In this document: one piece after another, positions 56,957 through 64,000 of the stretch
Layout of the letters: each line of letters starts with the position of its first letter
How positions within the stretch are numbered: position 1 is the first letter of the stretch
NCBI GenBank assembly: GCA_964036315.1
Contig: OZ038485.1
Location: 95,047,951-95,111,950, forward strand
Origin: Acanthosepion esculentum
Taxonomy: Eukaryota; Mollusca; Cephalopoda; Sepiida; Sepiidae
Direction: 5' to 3'
Length of the DNA: 64,000 nt
Made by a program: the position numbers and the translations under genes
The notes under the pieces: generated by a model
Told to the model about the DNA's origin: nothing
What the model saw: only the letters and a program-made list of their open reading frames with translations
Database searches by the model: none

Positions 56957-57415
56957 TACTTGTTGCTGTAAGGCGACAGAGTAGGGAAGAAAGAAAGAAA
57001 GAAAGAGAAAGAATGTTAGTCATGGATGTCGGCTGATGTTTTGTGAAAACGGCGGCGGCAAAAGGATGAAAGTTGAAAACTATCGGGTCTCAGTCTGCCT
57101 GCAGCGTTCTTGACCAACCTTTGCGTGTCGACATCTCAGCCGGGTCTCTCTCCTTCTCACTTCTGCGGCGTTGAATCAAGGAATTTATATCCATCGTATC
57201 GGTTCCAAATCACAGTCTGTGTCTTTTAGCAGGAGTTATTTCTACCGGTCAATATATAAAGTTCATTTTATCATTTAATACCGAAAGCATGCGTTGGGCC
57301 ATGATGCGCAGAGACGCGTTTTCGCATTCTGCCTTGGGTCGTCGAGCAGTCAACATCCGGTTTAGTATAAGAAACACAACAACTGCAATCATACTAAGCA
57401 GACCTTAATTACAGT
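56957..57415. other. No recognisable gene
   Basis: Relatively GC-rich (about 57050-57370) with a (GAAA)n at 56989-57010. No frame or repeat match found. Confidence 0.45.
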
Positions 57416-57565
57416 TTCTGGAAGACAATGCTTGTTTGCCAAAGAGTATATCATAGTATATGATTTCTCTTCTTTTATTGTTCTCGAACTTTAATAAAGT
57501 TTTATTTTTTCTTATTCCATTACAATCAGTAACGCCTTGTGTCTTGGGGGTGAAATGAACAAAAA
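57415..57565 (+). repeat. LINE family 1 tail
   Basis: CCTTGTGTCTTGGGGGTGAA preceded by T-rich 3' UTR as at 50380-50480. Confidence 0.5.
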
Positions 57566-57689
57566 AAGAAGAAAAGGCTACTTCTTCCACTTCCCACAAG
57601 GGAAAGCAATTGTCTTGTTTCCCTCTGGACGGTGAGTGGTTTTGGTCCCCAGAAAACCTCATGTTGCATTGAACACAACAGAAAGTAAA

Positions 57690-57910
57690 TATCTGTCTAT
57701 ATTTCTGAGATGAGGTATTATAACTATTTACACTTTTTTAATTATTCGGACTATTGTCCTCATTTTCAGTGAACGAAATAAAGGCTTCGACCCGAAATTC
57801 CAACGTATATCATCGGAAAAAGGCCGGAGCGTACAACGGCCGAAACGTCGTGAATATGACGATAAAGATGAGGACAATAGTCCGAACAATATAAATAATG
57901 TAAGTAGAAA
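57690..57910. mobile_element. Foldback repeat, third inverted pair
   Basis: Left arm CGGACTATTGTCCTCAT and right arm ATGAGGACAATAGTCCG; the right arm holds the hairpin AAGGCCGG...CGGCCGAAACGTCGTG. Confidence 0.65.
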
Positions 57911-57959
57911 GTACACAGCATACAATACACGAAGCTTACTTGACTACACACAGACATAT

Positions 57960-60540
57960 TTAATAGTTCTACCGTATCAACTAATTAAGAACTCTTCATA
58001 AATGTAAACCTCTCATCATCTTTCATCTGACCATCCTATCTCTACATACACACCTTCATTCACCATTCTTGTATTTTCTGATAATTGTACGAAATCGTTT
58101 GTATATTTATTTTTACTCTCTTTGTTTGAAGAAACTTCAATGTGTCCGCTATCCCATCACTAAATTCTCTTCGTTTTTCAAGAACGTTTCAGTTATTTTA
58201 TCCCTATTATTTAAGTAGGGACTTAGAAAAATATCAATTTCATATCTGCTATAATTTTGACCTGTATGGCGAAATTAGTTTACTAAATAATCTATGTAAT
58301 GGCTACCTTTCGCATGAAAAAACAACAAGCCTTGTTTTATTTTCTACCTAATCCTCAAAACTAATTTTCGTGAAAGCTTCTCCAAACACTAACGTGTCAG
58401 TTGCCTCTGTTATTGGTGTTATTTCCTTGATGGCAATATATTTATTTTGGGGCCATTCTCTGTCAGCCATGTTTGCCTAGCAAGGAAAACAAAAATACCA
58501 AAAGCTATCGGAAACTTCTCGGACTGATTTTAACTGTTCAACAGATATACGTATGCATCTAATACTCATTGGTATCAAGTCTACCGACTCAGTCAGCCAA
58601 AAGGCTTTGTATTACTTAGTTGTGCTTAAAAGTTCAGCAGTATTTTGTAACATATTGTTGGAACGGCTATGTGAACTTTAAAATAGCTGACAGACTCTAG
58701 CAATGTGACTAGATCAAATTTTGCATGAATCTTAGCAAGTTTGCTGCCGAGACCTTCAAAATGGTCTTTGATTGAAATGCGCATTTCAATCCTAATCGAG
58801 TTCAAGATCATTTGTAGTAAACAAAACAAGATCTAGATTTAAAATTCAAATGCTAAGCACTGACTCATTGATTTTGCTAGAAATTAAAAAGACTCGAATT
58901 TACAAACTTTGTTTAACACACATGCAAAAGCGAATCCAAAACAAAACTCGTGAAATTTCACACCGTGACGCGAAAGGTTTTCGGCCAATAGAAAACTAGG
59001 AAACATTTAAAAACAAAATTCAAATAATCTTCAATTCTCAGAAACAAATTCATTTACGGACCTTTTCGCGAGCCGACGCGAAATTTATCGTCGTCCAATA
59101 GAAAGGCCCGACTCATATCCGGTAGTGAATTCCCAAATGACCTTTTCAAACCCCACAAACAAAATAAAAGACGGGCAAGTTCGCCTGTCACCAGAGAGAA
59201 GGAGACGAGCGTATTAACACGTCCCTTGACAAACGTCAAGCAATCGTTATTATTATCTCTACCTTTCTCCCTCACCTCTTTTATAATCGATAAAAGAACA
59301 GAACATTTTAAGACTGAGCGATTACTTCAAAGACATTCCTACCCTACGATAACGCTCATACATGCATACATACATCCACACATACGTTCCTGCCTACGTA
59401 CACATAAACTCATTCTTGCAAGGACTACTACGGACATTTTGACGACTTTGTATCAACCAAAATACATTAATTTTATTTATAGAAATCTTAATTGATTTAT
59501 ATGTATATAAATTTGTTGTTTCACTTTACAATTTGATTTTCTTGTTTTATACCCCTCTTATGGTGGGCTATCTAACTAACAAGGCCAAATCAAACTAATC
59601 TGTTTCAACGCTCATACACGTCACTATAACTGATAACTCACTATAAGTTCAGGGCGACCAGTGACCAGCAAAACAACAGGAAATGCGGGGAAAAGATTCT
59701 AAACTCCTCGATATATACCAACTCTGAACAATCTATGTTATTTACTAGAGCAAGTGTAGATTTATTTTTCGATCTCGCCTGGACATTTTCGGAGACAATT
59801 TTATAAGTTAGTGATTGCGATCAGATCAAAGTGTAGGATAACCCAACTTGTTTGCAAAAGAACTTCTGCTAATGACTACTTGATGGTATCAACAAAATAA
59901 TTTATAAGAAAGGGGCACAAAAAATTCAGCCTTAAATAAAGATATGAAGTGTCTCGTTCGACATTTTATTACTCAGTGAACGGCAAACTTTTGGTCTATA
60001 GTGTATATAGTCGGAGTTTGCGTACAATCATTATACTTTCCTATAGCTGTGCAGTGGATGATGCAGTCTTCTTGCCATAAGATTCACAATGTCAGGTTTA
60101 ATATTCGATATGTTAATTCGCAAGTCATGTTTGACATTCAGTCTGGGGATCCATTCCAAAGAAGTTGCTGTATGTAAAACGTGCATTTTGTGATATATCT
60201 TCTCTTCAATGCGGTACCAGGTTTATTGTCAAGTCCAGTTATCCCAATGTTAGAAACATAGTGTTAATCTAAATGTTCAAGTGCAGACCCCAATATAATT
60301 ATCTGATAGACACTGTATATACATTGCAGTAACAATTCTTTTATTTTCATTTTTCCTCTTTTTTTTTGACATCTTTTTTGTATTCTACTTTTATTTCTTT
60401 TTATTTTCTTCATTTTGCTTCAAGAATGATCATTTATTTTATCACAATTATTTAATACACTAGCATTGTACCTGTCAAAAATTACATGAGGATAATTACT
60501 TCTTCCTAGGATCAGTGTAGTAACTGTGCTATTATTTGAA
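57960..60540. other. No recognisable gene
   Basis: Non-coding. CCAATAGAAA follows GACGCGAAA twice (58970-59000 and 59078-59105), suggesting a duplicated promoter-like unit or LTR piece. Confidence 0.4.
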
Positions 60541-60653
60541 TCAAGATGTCGTTCCCTGGTCAGGATCAATGTAGTATCTGTGTGCGCTTCTTAAGATTGC
60601 TATTCCTTGGCACATGTGTGAGATCAGTGTAATCGCTATGTGCTCTACAAAAA

Positions 60654-60656
<3 letters not shown>

Positions 60657-60703
<47 letters not shown>
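60657..60703. repeat. (AT)n microsatellite
   Basis: AT tract directly left of the mariner-like element. Confidence 0.95.
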
Positions 60704-61175
<472 letters not shown>

Positions 61176-61201
61176 TAAAAGTAGACATTGAGGTCAACAC
61201 C

Positions 61202-61249
61202 CAGCGGCGACAGTCTGTTTCATGCTTAAACACAATCATCAGGCCACCG
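61202..61249 (-). ncRNA. Hammerhead-ribozyme-like motif 2
   Basis: Reading on the minus strand: stem I CGGTGGC, core CTGATGA, a weak stem II (TGT/GCA with U-U closing), GAA, stem III ACA-GAC-TGT, cleavage base C, then stem I partner GCCGCTG, which pairs with all seven bases (two G-U). All conserved core positions of a type I hammerhead are present. The weak stem II may lower activity. It is followed by about 30 bp and a microsatellite. Confidence 0.5.
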
Positions 61250-61404
61250 TCCTGATACATTTATCAACATACATAATTTTTTAACTACCTTTTAAACAAT
61301 CCGTTGCTACATTTGGAAACATACATACTTTCCTTCACCCGCATTGTTAAACAGGCGGCTACTACTACTACTACTACTGCAACATTTGGATGAATGCATA
61401 CATA

Positions 61405-61845
61405 ATAAATAATAGCTGGCCACTCGTATTCGAGGATACCCGTCTATTAGGGCAGCTAGCTAATCCCTATTGGAGACGCTCGCTCAGGCACATTTGTGTT
61501 TATTCAACACCCACAGAGCAACAGTGGTTTATACTGCAACTATGCTGAGAAGACCTTAGGTATAGTTTCTGGGAGAGAGCGCGTTATCTAGGCCAGCACA
61601 CTCAAACCATCGGTCACAACGACTTGTGACTTCGTTCTAGGACAGCTATCGAAGGACTCCAAGGGCTCCGTCAAGGGTTCACTCACAAGACTTGGTTCAA
61701 CCGTGATATGGTTTTCAGCCACTTTCCAAAGGTGCCGCACGCTGGGATCGCCTCATCCAGACCTGAGAAATCAACTGTGGTGAGACCGAACCTGGGTCAG
61801 AAAGTGAACGTTCTAACCAGTCGGGCACGCGCCCATGCATACAGG
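61405..61845 (-). repeat. tRNA-derived SINE, family S3
   Basis: Same order and orientation as 30131-30612: GGCCACTCGTATTCGAGGAT at left and, on the minus strand, GTTAGAACGTTC and CCCAGGTTCGGTCTCACC at the head. Confidence 0.8.
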
Positions 61846-61882
61846 CATACATACATATTTACTTTCTTCTGGATTCTTCCCG

Positions 61883-61888
<6 letters not shown>

Positions 61889-61963
<75 letters not shown>
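61889..61963. repeat. (CT)n(CA)n microsatellite
   Basis: TCTC tract then CACA tract. Confidence 0.95.
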
Positions 61964-61967
<4 letters not shown>

Positions 61968-62046
61968 CACACATATGCACCAAGACTCTTACACTTAATA
62001 TTTGAAACTTAAACTTTCACCTTATCCTTCTGTATTATTATATGGT

Positions 62047-62169
62047 CTGACGATGGTGTTTAAGCATGAAACAGACTGTCAGCATTGGGTTTTGACTTCA
62101 AAGTCAACGTTAGTATTTACGTAAACTCTGTCCCTGATATTGAGCACTTTAACCCTAAAATATACCATT

Positions 62170-62173
<4 letters not shown>
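62047..62173 (+). repeat. Short repeat with hammerhead-like head
   Basis: CTGACGA, stem II region, GAAA, ACA-GAC-TGT and C are all present, but stem I pairs poorly. The body CCCTGATATTGAGCACTTTA matches 17066-17090, and (AT)n follows at 62174-62208. Confidence 0.55.

Positions 62174-62208
<35 letters not shown>
62174..62208. repeat. (AT)n microsatellite
   Basis: AT tract ending the short repeat. Confidence 0.95.
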
Positions 62209-62209
<1 letters not shown>

Positions 62210-62618
62210 CGTATGATAAATATATGATAAACATGTTATAAAATCACTACAAAAATAGCCATTTTGTTTCAGCACTTCTGGTGTCTAATCAAGTGATGGT
62301 GCTGAATGTAGAATAAAGGGTTTTAAAAGGTTTAAATCGACCAAACACTGCTCGCTAGGGGAAACCAATCAAAATACAAGTATATGAGAATTCAAAAAAC
62401 TTGACAACGAACCTTGGTTATAATTATTAATGCTTTAATGTTAGGGTTAGACTAAAAAAGAAATCATTATAACTGAATAATATTAAATTTTATTATAAAT
62501 TTAAAATTAGAAATTACCAATTTTAAATTTAACCTGTATTAAGTTTAAAATATAAAATTATTTAAAGAAGAAACTGAGGAAATATACATATATTTTATTA
62601 TTTTGTTTAATTGAAAAG

Positions 62619-62620
<2 letters not shown>
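62210..62620. other. No recognisable gene
   Basis: AT-rich sequence. No feature seen. Confidence 0.5.

Positions 62621-62622
<2 letters not shown>

Positions 62623-62654
<32 letters not shown>
62623..62654. repeat. (AT)n microsatellite
   Basis: AT tract on the 3' side of the ribozyme-like motif. Confidence 0.95.
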
Positions 62655-62657
<3 letters not shown>

Positions 62658-62674
62658 AGTTGTATGGATATGAG

Positions 62675-62711
62675 ATTGTGACCTTGGGTTTCACGCGTTT
62701 GCGATCATCAG

Positions 62712-62716
<5 letters not shown>
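62675..62716 (-). ncRNA. Hammerhead-ribozyme-like motif 1
   Basis: A 42-nt minus-strand motif: stem I ATTGT, core CTGATGA, stem II CGC-AAAC-GCG closed by a U-U, GAA, stem III ACC-CAA-GGT, cleavage base C (GUC triplet), stem I partner ACAAT. Every conserved core base is present and every stem pairs by Watson-Crick rules. It has the tiny stem III of the type I hammerheads known from retroelements such as Penelope-like elements. (AT)n arrays lie on both sides. Confidence 0.6.

Positions 62717-62780
<64 letters not shown>
62716..62780. repeat. (AT)n microsatellite
   Basis: AT tract directly abutting the ribozyme-like motif. Confidence 0.95.
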
Positions 62781-62784
<4 letters not shown>

Positions 62785-62919
62785 GCCTTCTCGCTCCTGT
62801 TGGAGGAACCCCTCCCTGATTGACCATGTTTTCAGGAGTATTGCTGTACTCACCATGCTTGGCCAATTGCGAGTTGATGTGGCTATTTACTTAACCCATA
62901 GTTGAAAGTTTTGAATTCA

Positions 62920-63115
62920 GAGTTGTCCTTCTTCTTGACCAATTGTCACTCAAGATAGACCCAATCTATCCTGCTATTTACCAATAGCTCGTGGGTGAGG
63001 GGAAGAAAAGATGTAGTCATACTTTTCCCATGGATATTTGCACATAAGTGAATGTAACAAACTCGACTGGAATTCGAACTCACCTCTCCAATTCCTTAGT
63101 CCGATATCTGATATT
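62920..63115 (-). repeat. SINE family S4 copy
   Basis: Minus strand head with B-box GTGAGTTCGAATTCCAG and body ACATTCACTTATGTGC; the clearest member of this family. Confidence 0.7.
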
Positions 63116-63119
63116 CATT

Positions 63120-63900
63120 CTTATATTCACTTGTTCGTCGCATTGTTTGTTCAGTAATTTCTTGTAATCATCTTTTATTCTTCTATTCTGATATTCATTC
63201 TTATATTCTCTTGTTTGTCGTATTGTACCATAACCTCTTGTAATCATCTTCATTAATAATAACCTAATAATATGGTCTCCGAATAAACCAACTACTTAAT
63301 TTCACCCAGCCACATGGTGCACTCATGCACACTACAGCTAAGCACATAAATGTTTTTCTTTTCATTTTTTAGCTATATGTATACATGTAAATATTAAATT
63401 TCCCTTTCTATTCTTTTGTAAGTCATCTTGTTCTTTATATAAAAATATGTGTATCAAAATCATCCACGTGTTGAAGTTGTTCATTTTGAAAGTCTTCACC
63501 CACATCCCCACCAAAGGACAACCACATCCATTATAATTCTTAAAATCCATTTGCTACAAAGTCGTAATTCTGTCAGCTGCAACTGGTGACCAGTTGCGAT
63601 ATGGACACGCAACTACGACACAAAGTAACCCCCTTTTACAAGATGGAACCATTCAACAAATAAACAAATTTCCAACTAAATTCAACACGTGTGGGCAATA
63701 ATCAAGATAGCCACTACAATTAATCCAAATCGACACACTTAACGCTCCAGTCAAGCAATATTTTTTCCATTCGTTTCCTTCACCTCTCTACCAACATTGA
63801 CATCAACATTCTCCCATGACTACTAACTCTCCGTCATCATTCAATCCCCCAGATGATATATATTTATATCTAAATTTTAAACTTATCTGGTTTCATTTAG
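63120..63900. other. No recognisable gene
   Basis: AT-rich; 63110-63235 has two ATTCATTCTTATATTC(A/T)CTTGTT units. No frame with a known domain. Confidence 0.5.
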
Positions 63901-63902
63901 CT

Positions 63903-64000
63903 TGTCGGAGTTAGCTCCTCCTCAGTTTCCTTAATCCTTCAACAGGGGTCTCTCTCCCCTGGCTATAAATACTGGCTGACCCTTCGCCTCTCTCTCTTTT
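63903..64000 (+). mobile_element. Start of a third LTR copy, cut by window end
   Basis: TGTCGGAGTTAGCTCCTCCT through GGCTATAAATACTGGC matches the first 98 bp of the LTR at 56469, same orientation. It could be another solo LTR or the 5' LTR of a full element beyond the window. Confidence 0.85.

Noticed and set aside
59226..59495. 89-codon frame with His-rich middle
   Set aside because: No recognisable domain, no splice context and tetranucleotide-like TACATACA repeats in the middle.

Overview
The window is AT-rich animal nuclear DNA: introns with consensus GT/AG sites, very long (AT)n microsatellites, and a dense graveyard of retrotransposons, DNA transposons and tRNA-derived SINEs. A lophotrochozoan, most likely a mollusc and possibly an octopod cephalopod, fits the repeat mix. 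That assignment rests on overall character, not on a diagnostic sequence. There are no operons, phage or CRISPR arrays.

Only one host protein-coding gene can be supported. It lies on the minus strand, has five coding exons between 35067 and 9570, and runs off the left side without its last exon(s). All four internal junctions keep phase, and the joined product looks like a stabilizer of axonemal microtubules (SAXO/FAM154 family) with a short cysteine-bearing N-terminus and repeated T-T-x-x-x-x-Y/F modules. Its exon 2 has a perfect in-frame 78-bp tandem duplication that copies the splice donor. RFX X-box-like and CRE-like motifs lie about 0.75 kb upstream of the start codon, as expected for a ciliary gene.

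The rest is mobile DNA. Left part (1-17 kb): LINE 3' ends, a hAT fossil, mariner/Tc1 derivatives, a 5S rRNA-like copy joined to a SINE, and a tandem SINE array. 17.4-20.8 kb: two decayed Ty3/gypsy elements fused head to tail. 21-29 kb: a minisatellite, a foldback repeat with a 13-bp target duplication, and LINE fragments. 29.8-31.6 kb: SINEs and TA-targeting DNA transposons nested in (AT)n. 36-43.9 kb: LINE and mariner pieces, a longer gypsy copy with a SINE inside it, and a piggyBac fossil. 44-57 kb: paired MITEs, a purine-rich minisatellite, two solo LTRs with 4-bp target duplications, and the longest LINE (endonuclease plus reverse transcriptase). 57-64 kb: more SINEs, a deleted mariner, microsatellites and the start of a third LTR.

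The most unusual signal is a small set of hammerhead-ribozyme-like motifs (best at 62675-62716 and 61202-61249, minus strand) with the invariant core, a three-base-pair stem III and a GUC cleavage triplet. The two differ in sequence but keep paired stems. Related degenerate copies head short repeats that end in (AT)n. A second family of structured, foldback repeats may be remains of Penelope-like elements.
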